This document shows positions 16,225 through 23,024 of a stretch of DNA of 24,001 nt, piece after piece. A model generated the notes under the pieces. The model was not told the DNA's origin, did not search any database, and was given only the letters and a program-made list of their open reading frames with translations. The stretch is from JAFDWI01 sp964449375 (GTDB taxonomy: Bacteria; Actinomycetota; Acidimicrobiia; Acidimicrobiales; Iamiaceae), in contig CAYVAS010000042.1 of assembly GCA_964449375.1 (NCBI GenBank), forward strand, positions 1 to 24,001. Reading direction: 5' to 3'. Within the stretch, counting starts at the first letter, position 1. Each line of letters opens with the position of its first letter. A program made the translations under genes and the position numbers.

Positions 16225-17847
16225 ATGCTGCTCGCCACCGAAACCCTCGGCTTTCCGCTGCTCACCGCACTGGTGGTCCTGCCGGCAATCGGCGCGGCGA
16301 CGGTCGCGCTGATCCCGGCACGGCGTGCCGACACCGCCCGCAACACCGGGGTGCTGTTCTCGCTGGTCACCCTGGCCCTGGCCGCCTACCTGGTCGTCCA
16401 GTTCCAGATCGACCCGACGGTGGACACCAGCGGGCCCAACGCCCTGGACCACGCCAACGGGTTCCAGTTCATCGACCGCGTGGTGTGGCTCAAACAGTGG
16501 GACATCTCCTGGCACCTGGGGGTCGACGGCATCTCGTTGTGGCTCGTCGCGCTCACCGCGCTCCTGGTGCCCTTCGCGCTGCTGGCCGCGCCGGTGAAGA
16601 AGGACCCCAAGGCCTTCGTCGGCTGGATGCTGCTGCTCGAGTTCGGGTGCCTCGGGGCGTTCCTGGCTCTCGACCTGTTCCTGTTCTTCGTGATGTTCGA
16701 GCTGGTGCTGGCCCCGATGTATTTCCTGATCGTGGGCTGGGGCGGTCCCAAGCGCCGACCGGCGGCCCTCAAGTTCTTCCTGTACACGATGTTCGGCTCC
16801 GCGTTCCTGCTGGTCGCGATGATCGCCCTGGTGGTGCTCGACTCGCACACCAGCGGAGTGGTCACCTTCGACCTGGTGGCGCTGGCGAACTCCCAGGGGG
16901 TCGCCGAGACCACCGCCCGCTGGCTGTTCCTGGGGTTCGCGATCGCCTTCGCGGTCAAGATGCCGCTGTTCCCGACCCACACCTGGCTGCCCGACACCTA
17001 CACCGAGGCCCCGACGGCCGGGTCGATCGTGGTCGCCGGGATCATGGCCAAGCTGGGGGCCTACGGACTGTTGCGGTTCGGGGTGTACCTGTTCCCCGAG
17101 GCCGCCCACTACTTCGGTCCGTTGCTGGTCACCCTCGGGGTGATCGGGATCCTCTACGGCGCGATCCTTGCTGCCAAGCAGAAGGACCTCAAGCGGGTCG
17201 TCGCCTATTCGTCGGTGGCCCACCTGGGCTTCATCGCGCTCGGGGTGTTCGCGATCACCGAAGTGTCGATCACCGGCGCGGTGATCCAGATGGTCAACCA
17301 CGGCATCGTCATCGCTGCGCTGTTCCTGCTGGTCTGGTTCGTGGAACAGCGGCGGGGCACCCGGGCGTTCACCGGCCTGGGCGGCATGCAGAAGACCGCG
17401 CCGATCCTGGCCGGGCTGTTCATCCTGTTCAGCTTCGCCTCGATCGGGCTGCCGGGTCTCAACGGGTTCGTCGGTGAGTTCATGATCATGGTCGGGTCCT
17501 TCGCCACCCGGCAGTGGTGGACGGTGGTGGCCGCCGCCGGGGTGATCCTGGCCGCGGTGTACCTGCTCTGGGCGATCCAACAGACCTTTCACGGCACGCC
17601 GGACCCGGAGGCCGGCATCGACCGCGACCTTCGCCTGAGCGAGGTCGCGGTGTTGGTGCCCTTGGTGGTGCTCATCTTCCTGATCGGGCTGTACCCGCGC
17701 CCCATGATCGATCGCATCGAGCCGAGCGTCGAACTGCTCCAGACCCACGTGGAGGAACACACCGGTGTCCAGGCCCCCGAGCCCGGGGCCGCGGTGCGGG
17801 TCGAGCACACCGACGGCGCCGACGTCTCGCCGGGTGAGGAGCAGTGA
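16225..17847 (+). CDS. nuoM: NADH-quinone oxidoreductase subunit M
   Basis: NuoM is the second antiporter-like proton pump subunit. The 540-residue protein has about 14 helices with the pump residues E159 in MFELVLAPMYF and K245 in AVKMPLFPTHTWLPD, followed by TEAPTAGSIVVAGIMAKLG. The gene starts directly after the nuoL stop (TAAATG), with no visible ribosome site, so translation is probably coupled to nuoL. Residues about 515-540 are a polar tail rich in Glu, Val and Pro. The stop overlaps the nuoN start by one base. Confidence 0.96.
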   Translation: MLLATETLGFPLLTALVVLPAIGAATVALIPARRADTARNTGVLFSLVTLALAAYLVVQFQIDPTVDTSGPNALDHANGFQFIDRVVWLKQWDISWHLGVDGISLWLVALTALLVPFALLAAPVKKDPKAFVGWMLLLEFGCLGAFLALDLFLFFVMFELVLAPMYFLIVGWGGPKRRPAALKFFLYTMFGSAFLLVAMIALVVLDSHTSGVVTFDLVALANSQGVAETTARWLFLGFAIAFAVKMPLFPTHTWLPDTYTEAPTAGSIVVAGIMAKLGAYGLLRFGVYLFPEAAHYFGPLLVTLGVIGILYGAILAAKQKDLKRVVAYSSVAHLGFIALGVFAITEVSITGAVIQMVNHGIVIAALFLLVWFVEQRRGTRAFTGLGGMQKTAPILAGLFILFSFASIGLPGLNGFVGEFMIMVGSFATRQWWTVVAAAGVILAAVYLLWAIQQTFHGTPDPEAGIDRDLRLSEVAVLVPLVVLIFLIGLYPRPMIDRIEPSVELLQTHVEEHTGVQAPEPGAAVRVEHTDGADVSPGEEQ

Positions 17848-19379
17848 TGCAACTTCTGGCCGCCCTGTTCGCCGATCCGCCGGTCGCCGAGTTCGACACG
17901 CCCTCGGTCGACTGGGCCGCGCTCAGCCCGATCCTGATCCTGGTCGGTGGCGCGCTGGTGCTGATGATCGCCGGTTCGCTCCTGCGCGGTCCCAAGGCCC
18001 GCAAGGTCTACGGCCCCTATTCAGCGCTGGTCGCGCTCGCCGCGGGGCTGGCGACGATCCCCCAGTGGCACCGGGTCCAGGACGACGGCGCGTTCGCGAC
18101 GATCGCGGGGTCGGTGGGGATCGACGGGTTCTCGCTGTTCGCCACCGCCACGATCTGTGCCGGGGTGTTCCTGGCGGTGCTGTTCCTCGACGGGTATCTG
18201 GTGCGCGAGGAACTCAGCGGCATCGAACCCTTCGTGCTGTTGTTGATCGCCGCCTCCGGCGCGGTGGTCATGGCATCCGCGAACGACCTGATCGTGCTGT
18301 TCCTGGGCCTGGAGATCATGTCGATCGCCACCTACGTCCTGGCCGGGATCCACGTGCGGCGGGCCCGCTCGGGCGAAGCCGCGATGAAGTACTTCATCAT
18401 GGGCGGGTTGTCCTCGGCGTTCTTCCTCTACGGCATCGCGCTGGTGTACGGCGCCACCGGATCCACCCACATGGCGACGATCGCGGACTTCCTGGCGGCC
18501 AACGCGTTGACCAACGACCTGCTGCTGCTCACCGGCATCATGTTGATGCTGGTGGGCTTCGGCTTCAAGGTCGCGGCGGCACCGTTCCACCAGTGGGCGC
18601 CCGATGTCTACCAGGGCGCGCCCACCCCGATCACCGGGTTCATGGGGTCGGTGGTCAAGGTGGGTGGCTTCGTGGGATTCCTGCGGGTGTTCACCACGGC
18701 GTTCGGCAACTTCCAGCTCGACTGGCAGCCGGTGGTCTACGTGCTCGCCATCGCCACCCTGATCGTGGGGGCGGTGCTGTCCCTGGCCCAGCGCGACGTC
18801 AAGCGGATGCTGGCGTACTCGTCGATCAACCACGCCGGATTCATCCTGGTGGCCCTGGAACAGGCCTCCCCGGAGGGGACCGCCTCGGCGTTGTTCTACC
18901 TGGTGGCCTACAGCTTCATGGTGCTGGGCAGCTTCGGAGTGATCGGACTGTTGAGCCGACGCGGCGACGGGTACCACCAGCTCGCCGACTACGGCGGGAT
19001 CGCCTCCCGCCAGCCGGTGCTGGCGTTCCTGTTGACCGTGTTCCTGTTGGCCCAGGCCGGCGTGCCACTCACGGTGGGATTCGTCGCCAAGTTCGAGGTG
19101 CTCGTCGCAGCGGTCGAGGGCGGCGCCTGGCCACTCGCGCTGATCGCGATGGTGACCGCGGTGATCGCCGCGGTGCTGTATCTGCGCATCGTGGTGGCCA
19201 TGTACGCGGGCACCCTGAGCGAGAAGTTCGCCGAGGCGCCGCGGGTGCTGGTTCCCTGGGGAGCGAAGCTGGCGTTGGTCGTCGCGTTCGTGGCGGTCAT
19301 CGGGCTGGGGGTCGTGCCCGGACCGGTCACGAACCTGGCCGAGCACGCCACGCCGCACCTCATCGCCATCGGCGAGTAA
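17847..19379 (+). CDS. nuoN: NADH-quinone oxidoreductase subunit N
   Basis: NuoN is the third antiporter-like proton pump subunit, next to NuoK. The 510-residue protein has about 14 helices with E156 in LGLEIMSIATY and K241 in GFKVAAAPFHQWAPD, followed by GAPTPITGFMG. ATG 17847 is preferred over an in-frame GTG at 17844 because GAGGAG at 17836-17841 gives a spacing of 5 bases; the ATG overlaps the nuoM stop (TGATG). This completes the 14-gene set. The stop is followed by about 100 bases before the next likely start. Confidence 0.96.
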   Translation: MQLLAALFADPPVAEFDTPSVDWAALSPILILVGGALVLMIAGSLLRGPKARKVYGPYSALVALAAGLATIPQWHRVQDDGAFATIAGSVGIDGFSLFATATICAGVFLAVLFLDGYLVREELSGIEPFVLLLIAASGAVVMASANDLIVLFLGLEIMSIATYVLAGIHVRRARSGEAAMKYFIMGGLSSAFFLYGIALVYGATGSTHMATIADFLAANALTNDLLLLTGIMLMLVGFGFKVAAAPFHQWAPDVYQGAPTPITGFMGSVVKVGGFVGFLRVFTTAFGNFQLDWQPVVYVLAIATLIVGAVLSLAQRDVKRMLAYSSINHAGFILVALEQASPEGTASALFYLVAYSFMVLGSFGVIGLLSRRGDGYHQLADYGGIASRQPVLAFLLTVFLLAQAGVPLTVGFVAKFEVLVAAVEGGAWPLALIAMVTAVIAAVLYLRIVVAMYAGTLSEKFAEAPRVLVPWGAKLALVVAFVAVIGLGVVPGPVTNLAEHATPHLIAIGE

Positions 19380-19478
19380 CGCCGTGGTCGGCGGGGTGCC
19401 GGTGGGCGGGGTCGTGCAACCGGGCCGGGCGCTCCGGGCCGTGTCGAGGTGTTCGTCGGACCGGTCGGGACGGGGCTG

Positions 19479-19985
19479 ATGCGCGCCGCGATGGCCGTGG
19501 TGATCGCCTTCGCGGTGGGCGGTGGCATCGGCGTGGTCCTGGTGGGTCTGAGCCGCCTGGTCGGTCCGGATTCGCCCCTGGTGGTCCATGACCGACTGCC
19601 AGGTTGGTGGCAACGCCTGACGGCCTGGGCGCGGAGCCGGTCCTTGCGGCTGTGGTGTCCGGACCCGGCGACCGCCGCGGTCGTCGCCGCGCACCTGGGC
19701 ACCGGGACGGGTCGCAGGCTGTCCCGTCTGGGAGTGTCGATCGCCGAGGGGCCGTGGGCCGCCGACGTCATCGTCGTCGAAGGGCACCGGATGGTCGACC
19801 TCGACGCAGCTCGGGCCCGGGCGCCGAGCCCGGTCGCGTCGGTCGTGCTGGTGGACGCTACGGATCTGCACGAGTTCCGTGACGCGCTGGTCGGCCTGGC
19901 CGCCGCGCTGCGCTGGGCGGCTTCTCCCGGCGACCGGGAACGTGGCGCCCCAGTCGAGGAACCCGGGACCTCGGGACCGCGATGA
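19479..19985 (+). CDS. Divergent NuoB-like protein without cluster cysteines
   Basis: This 168-residue protein starts with a membrane helix (about 2-26), followed by a compact soluble domain that resembles NuoB. W50-x-R52-x-R54-S55 matches W30-x-R32-x-R34-S35 of the NuoB in this operon. A95-D96 followed by VIVVEG matches A75-D76 followed by ILIVAG, at the same distance from the Trp. LSRLG (81-85) corresponds to LARFG (60-64) with a one-residue shift. The NuoB cysteine pair is replaced by Thr-Ala, and no equivalents of C111 or C140 exist; the only Cys is in RLWCP. The domain ends soon after the region that would hold C111. It therefore cannot bind cluster N2. Start choice is uncertain: GTG 19449 is in frame but has no room for a ribosome site. 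The stop overlaps the next gene (ATGA). The resemblance could be a shared Rossmann-like pattern only, so the family call is tentative. Confidence 0.5.
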   Translation: MRAAMAVVIAFAVGGGIGVVLVGLSRLVGPDSPLVVHDRLPGWWQRLTAWARSRSLRLWCPDPATAAVVAAHLGTGTGRRLSRLGVSIAEGPWAADVIVVEGHRMVDLDAARARAPSPVASVVLVDATDLHEFRDALVGLAAALRWAASPGDRERGAPVEEPGTSGPR

Positions 19986-20938
19986 TCCTGGGACTGCAGC
20001 CCTCGTACTGGCAGCAGATCGCCGCCGGGGTCGCGGTGATCGTGCCCAGCCTGCTGGTCGGGGCGCTGCTCCTCGGGTGGTGCACCCGGTCGGTGCTGCG
20101 GCCCCGGGCGGCGGGGCGCCCCTGGCCCGAAGGCGCCCGGGGGATCCGTCCGGTCGTGGAACTGATCGTCGACCTGCAACGCCGCGGCGCGTCTCGCCGC
20201 GCGGCGGTGCGCGCCTGGCTGCAACCGGTCCGCTTCGGACTGGTCGTCGCGGCGTGCGCGGTGGTGCCGCTGTCGAGCGGTCTGGTTCTCACCGACCCCG
20301 GGCTGGGCGTGTACGTGTTCGCGCTCGTGTTGGGTCTGGACGCGGTCGTCGAAGCCGTCGGCGCTCCCGACGACGAGCTGGTCGCAGCGTCGCTGCCGGT
20401 GCGGGCGGGCCTCGCGGTGGTCGTGGCGATCATGGCCGGGGTGGTGCATGCCCAGTGGGGGACCGGATCGGTCGCGGCCGTCGTCACCTCCCAGGCAGAC
20501 GGGGCGGTGGGCGGTATCGACCTGTTCGGTCTCCCCACCGCGGTGGTCCACCCGCTGGCCGCCACCGTCGCCACCGGCGCGGTGTTCGTGACCCTGGTGG
20601 CGATGGCGAGCTCCCGGGCGGTGCGCGACGGGGGGCCCACCGGTACGTTCGCGGGCATCGTCGACCAGGCGTGGGTGATCGCGGGCGCGGCGTGGTTGGT
20701 CGTGGCCTTCGCCGGAGGCGGAGCGGTGCCCTGGTCGATCGACAACGACGGCACCCGCCACGTCGTGTCGGTCGCCGTCATCTCGACCAAGATCACCCTG
20801 GTCGCGCTGGCCCTCGCCTGGGCGCGGGCGACCTGGCCGACGGTATCGGTGCGGTCGGTGCGGGTCCTGGTCGCCGCCGGGGGCATCGGCGGGATCCTGG
20901 CGATCGGCGCGACGCTGCTGGTCCGCCACCTCGTCTGA
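19982..20938 (+). CDS. Divergent NuoH-like membrane protein
   Basis: This 318-residue membrane protein has about eight hydrophobic helices in an order resembling NuoH. K270-x9-W280-x-R282-x3-P286 matches K307-x9-W317-x-R319-x3-P323 of the NuoH in this operon. AVVPLS at 93-98 matches the same six residues at 107-112 of NuoH, about 40 residues after a Gly-Ile pair in both. Both proteins also begin with MILG. The family hallmarks tied to quinone chemistry are missing: no RIGPNRAG motif, and where NuoH has the Glu-rich loop there is SSRAVRDGGP with no glutamate. It is probably a non-catalytic NuoH paralogue, embedded in the membrane. It overlaps the NuoB-like gene by 4 bases, so the two are co-translated. 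It ends 67 bases from the convergent exonuclease gene. Confidence 0.68.
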   Translation: MILGLQPSYWQQIAAGVAVIVPSLLVGALLLGWCTRSVLRPRAAGRPWPEGARGIRPVVELIVDLQRRGASRRAAVRAWLQPVRFGLVVAACAVVPLSSGLVLTDPGLGVYVFALVLGLDAVVEAVGAPDDELVAASLPVRAGLAVVVAIMAGVVHAQWGTGSVAAVVTSQADGAVGGIDLFGLPTAVVHPLAATVATGAVFVTLVAMASSRAVRDGGPTGTFAGIVDQAWVIAGAAWLVVAFAGGGAVPWSIDNDGTRHVVSVAVISTKITLVALALAWARATWPTVSVRSVRVLVAAGGIGGILAIGATLLVRHLV

Positions 20939-20970
20939 ACGGACCGGTCGCCGCGGAACCGTTCGAACGG
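20937..20970. terminator. Possible bidirectional terminator between convergent genes
   Basis: The 67 bases between two convergent genes contain a 12-base perfect palindrome CCGTTCGAACGG at 20959-20970. An alternative stem pairs GAACGG (20937-20942) with CCGTTC (20959-20964). Neither is followed by a T-run on either strand, so an intrinsic terminator is only suggested by position. Low confidence. Confidence 0.25.
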
Positions 20971-21005
20971 CAGCCGGGGGCAAAGACGCGCCGATAGCGG
21001 TTCGT

Positions 21006-22253
21006 TCAGTCGACCCTGAGTCCGAGCTCGCTCCAGAAGGCCCGCTCGGCGATGATGCGGGTGCCGTAGTCGCGCGCTTTGCGTGCCTTGGACGATTGAG
21101 AGTCCGGGTCGGCGACGACGAGGATGTCGAGCTTCTTGGTGACGCGCTGCAGCACCGTGAGGCCATGCGCGGCGGCCTCCAACTGCTGGAGCTCACGAGT
21201 GAGTGGTTTCCCGTCGATCGAGCAGGTGGACGCGCCGGTGAAACAGACGCTCGAGCCCGCCAGGTCACCGTCGGTTTCCGGCGACTGCGCACCGGCGGTT
21301 GGCGCGCCGATCGCCGCAGCAAGGACCGGCGATGATTCGAGGTAGCGGTCGAGCGCGGCACGTCCGATACCGAGCAGGTCGGCGACACGGACCAGGTCAG
21401 TCAGCTCCGCCTCGGTGAAAACGCCGTCCATCGCAGCGATTCCGACCAGGCCGATCACCAGGGATTCGTGCACTTGGGCAACCTGGTCGAGGGTCATGCC
21501 CCAACTCGACGCCAGGGCCGTGAGTTCTCCGACTTCGGCAGCAGTCAGAACACGGTCTTCCAGGGCTCGGTCCAGTGTGTCCCGGTAGGATTCGACCGCG
21601 CCCGCGGGCGCGTCGAGGCCGTGGCTGGACGCGTCCGGCAAGCGTGCGACGAGTGATGCGATCAGGCCCGACTCGATCGTGGTGGGCGCCTCGGCCCTGG
21701 CCAGCATGCGGCCGGTCCACGTCGGCACCACCGGTGGGATCCGCACCGGGCCCGGAAGTTCGTCGGCAGCCGGTGCCAGCTGCGCGAGCAGCAGCGCGGT
21801 GACCCGCGCATCGCCGAGCGCGTGGTGAGCCTCATCGTTGACGACGCCGAACACGTCACAGCATTCGGCGAGCTTTCCCGGGAGGCCGCGGCGGCGGGCG
21901 AGCTGCATCGTGCACAGTGACTCGAAGGCCCAGGCGCGCTCCATGCGGCGCCATTCAGCCTCGAGAAATCCGACATCGAACCGGGCATTGTGCGCCACCA
22001 GCACTCGGCCGTCGAGCAGGACCGAGAGGTCGCCGGCCACCTCGGCAAAGGTCGGAGCCTCGGCGACCATGGCGCCGGTCACTCCATGGATCGAAGTCGG
22101 CCCCAGATCGCGATGCGGGTTGACGAGGGTGGACCATTCGTAGTCGACGTTGCCCGCGCCGTCGGTGAGAACCACCCCGATCTCCACGATCCGGTGATGG
22201 TGCGCCGGCGAAATACCGGTCGTCTCGAGGTCCACCACGGCAAAGTCGGTCAT
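21006..22253 (-). CDS. DEDDh 3'-5' exonuclease with BRCT domain
   Basis: The protein has 415 residues. Residues 1-160 form a DnaQ/epsilon-like exonuclease domain with all the metal-binding residues: D8 and E10 in VVDLETTG, D93 in HNARFD, and H143 with D148 in HHALGD (the DEDDh order). Residues about 222-305 are a helical region with acidic-helix repeats, perhaps of the TerB-like type; this is a weak guess. Residues about 331-412 look like a BRCT domain (LAGSSVCFTGA, then ITKKLDILVV-like VTKKLDILVV, then a Trp near the end). Such proteins remove nucleotides from 3' ends in DNA repair or proofreading; the exact substrate cannot be told. The start is ATG (complement of 22251-22253), supported by an AGAGGGGG-type ribosome site immediately upstream on the minus strand. 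The frame is open further upstream through the repeats, but that stretch is not protein-like. The gene is convergent to the NuoH-like gene. Confidence 0.88.
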   Translation of the reverse strand: MTDFAVVDLETTGISPAHHHRIVEIGVVLTDGAGNVDYEWSTLVNPHRDLGPTSIHGVTGAMVAEAPTFAEVAGDLSVLLDGRVLVAHNARFDVGFLEAEWRRMERAWAFESLCTMQLARRRGLPGKLAECCDVFGVVNDEAHHALGDARVTALLLAQLAPAADELPGPVRIPPVVPTWTGRMLARAEAPTTIESGLIASLVARLPDASSHGLDAPAGAVESYRDTLDRALEDRVLTAAEVGELTALASSWGMTLDQVAQVHESLVIGLVGIAAMDGVFTEAELTDLVRVADLLGIGRAALDRYLESSPVLAAAIGAPTAGAQSPETDGDLAGSSVCFTGASTCSIDGKPLTRELQQLEAAAHGLTVLQRVTKKLDILVVADPDSQSSKARKARDYGTRIIAERAFWSELGLRVD

Positions 22254-22283
22254 CGAGCCCCCTCTTTCGCTCTCGCTACGTAG

Positions 22284-22312
22284 AGTTTGCCCGTCACCAC
22301 CGGCATGATCAA
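22284..22312 (-). promoter_or_regulatory. Candidate promoter for the exonuclease gene
   Basis: On the minus strand, TTGATC (complement of 22307-22312) is followed after 17 bases by CAAACT (complement of 22284-22289). These match the -35 and -10 consensus in 4 and 3 of 6 positions, with standard spacing. The start codon lies about 30 bases further. The match is weak and could be chance. Confidence 0.25.
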
Positions 22313-22335
22313 CCCGTGACTCCGCTCCCAACGGA

Positions 22336-22478
22336 CTCCCGCGGGAGCGCGTGGTCCAATCTCGAGTGTCACACTCGAGGGGTACCCTGGCTCCCTGGGA
22401 GCCAGGGTGAATGAGGCGGCGGGCCACGGGGGGCGAGAACTCGAAGGCGAGATTGCGACGCGCGCCCGTGGGCGCGTC
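22336..22478. repeat. Palindromic repeat, copy 1
   Basis: This is the first complete copy of a repeat unit made of consecutive palindromes. CTCCCGCGGGAG lies at 22336-22347. CTCGAGTGT-C-ACACTCGAG lies at 22361-22379. A 25-base stem ACCCTGGCTCCC, one T and its complement lies at 22384-22408. A GC hairpin GCGCCC-GT-GGGCGC lies at 22462-22475, within a 21-base word at 22458-22478. A conserved spacer that includes GGGGGGCGAGAACTCGAAGG connects the last two. No transposase or terminal inverted repeats are visible around it. Confidence 0.85.
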
Positions 22479-22530
22479 TTGGGTCGTGTTTGGTCGTGCC
22501 CGCGGGCATGTGGGTGGCGCCTCCGTCGGA

Positions 22531-22646
22531 CTCCCGCGGGAGCGCGGGGCCCGATCTGGACTGTCATACTCGAGGGGTACCCTGGCTCCCAGGGAGCCAG
22601 GGTGAAGGAGGCGGCTGGCTACGGGGGGCGAGAACTCGAAGGCGAC
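22531..22646. repeat. Palindromic repeat, copy 2 (cut by the assembly gap)
   Basis: The second copy repeats the first with a period of exactly 195 bases (22336 to 22531, and 22384 to 22579), without gaps in the alignment. The 25-base stem is at 22579-22603 and has A instead of T at its centre, so the palindrome arms are unchanged. The middle palindrome is degraded here. About 50 bases between the two units are not similar to the sequence before copy 1. Confidence 0.85.
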
Positions 22647-22746
22647 NNNNNNNNNNNNNNNNNNNNNNNNNNNNNNNNNNNNNNNNNNNNNNNNNNNNNN
22701 NNNNNNNNNNNNNNNNNNNNNNNNNNNNNNNNNNNNNNNNNNNNNN
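22647..22746. other. Assembly gap of 100 N
   Basis: Exactly 100 N characters interrupt the repeat. A round number of this size is a scaffolding placeholder and not a measured length. The 55 bases before the gap are identical to the 55 bases after it. Confidence 0.98.
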
Positions 22747-22830
22747 GGGAGCCAGGGTGAAGGAGGCGGCTGGCTACGGGGGGCGAGAACTCGAAGGCGA
22801 CGTTGCGACACGCGCCCGTGGGTGCGTTTG
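22747..22830. repeat. Palindromic repeat, third partial copy after the gap
   Basis: Bases 22747-22801 are identical to 22592-22646. The copy then continues with GTTGCGACACGCGCCCGTGG, the tail that also follows this position in copy 1 in a slightly different form. This may be a separate third copy or simply the continuation of copy 2 if the gap is an artefact. Confidence 0.75.
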
Positions 22831-22862
22831 GGTGATCGCCTCAGGGTCGCCCATCGGGCCCA

Positions 22863-22889
22863 GTTGCCACGCGCGCCCGTGGGCGCGTC
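22863..22889. repeat. Isolated tail of the palindromic repeat
   Basis: A 21-base word at 22869-22889 is identical to 22458-22478 in copy 1 and folds into the hairpin GCGCCC-GT-GGGCGC (22873-22886). It is preceded by GTTGCC, like the GTTGCG before the tail of the copy after the gap. It appears without the rest of the unit. Confidence 0.7.
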
Positions 22890-23024
22890 GGATGGTCGAG
22901 GGCCGGCGACGACGAGTCGCCACAGGCTGGGCCGAAACGGAATCGGCCCGGGCGTCCGCTCGGCCCACCTCCGCTTGCCGGACCGCTAACGTGACGCCCA
23001 CCACCACGAACAAGGGGGCAAGCC
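22890..23024 (+). promoter_or_regulatory. Upstream region of the acetyl-CoA synthetase gene with two hairpins
   Basis: No gene is visible here. Two hairpins lie in series: GGCGAC-GACGA-GTCGCC at 22905-22921 and GGGCCGA-AACGGAA-TCGGCCC at 22929-22949. Neither is followed by a T-run. TAACGT at 22987-22992 fits the actinobacterial -10 pattern TANNNT, about 33 bases before the start codon, but no -35 element stands at the right distance. GGGGG at 23014-23018 is the ribosome site for ATG 23025. The promoter is a weak suggestion; the hairpins are seen directly. Confidence 0.35.

Noticed and set aside
14083..17808. Very long open minus-strand frame of about 1240 codons opposite nuoL and nuoM
   Set aside because: The protein is rich in His, Arg, Gly, Glu and Gln without hydrophobic structure, which is typical of antisense frames in high-GC genes. 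The plus strand encodes clear NuoL and NuoM.
17765..19591. Open plus-strand frame of about 600 codons overlapping nuoN
   Set aside because: It is a shifted reading of nuoN with an Arg/Gly/Pro-rich product. nuoN in the other frame has all family residues.
19479..20938. The NuoB-like and NuoH-like genes as frameshifted pseudogenes
   Set aside because: Both frames are full, overlap by 4 bases, and show membrane helices and strands without stops, so decay is not evident.
22254..22811. Open minus-strand frame that continues upstream of the exonuclease start through the repeats and the N gap
   Set aside because: It translates the palindromic repeats and unknown bases. The real start has a good ribosome site and is followed at once by the exonuclease domain.
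22336..22889. CRISPR array or insertion sequence
   Set aside because: The units are long and palindromic, there are no short regular repeats with unique spacers, and no cas or transposase gene is visible.
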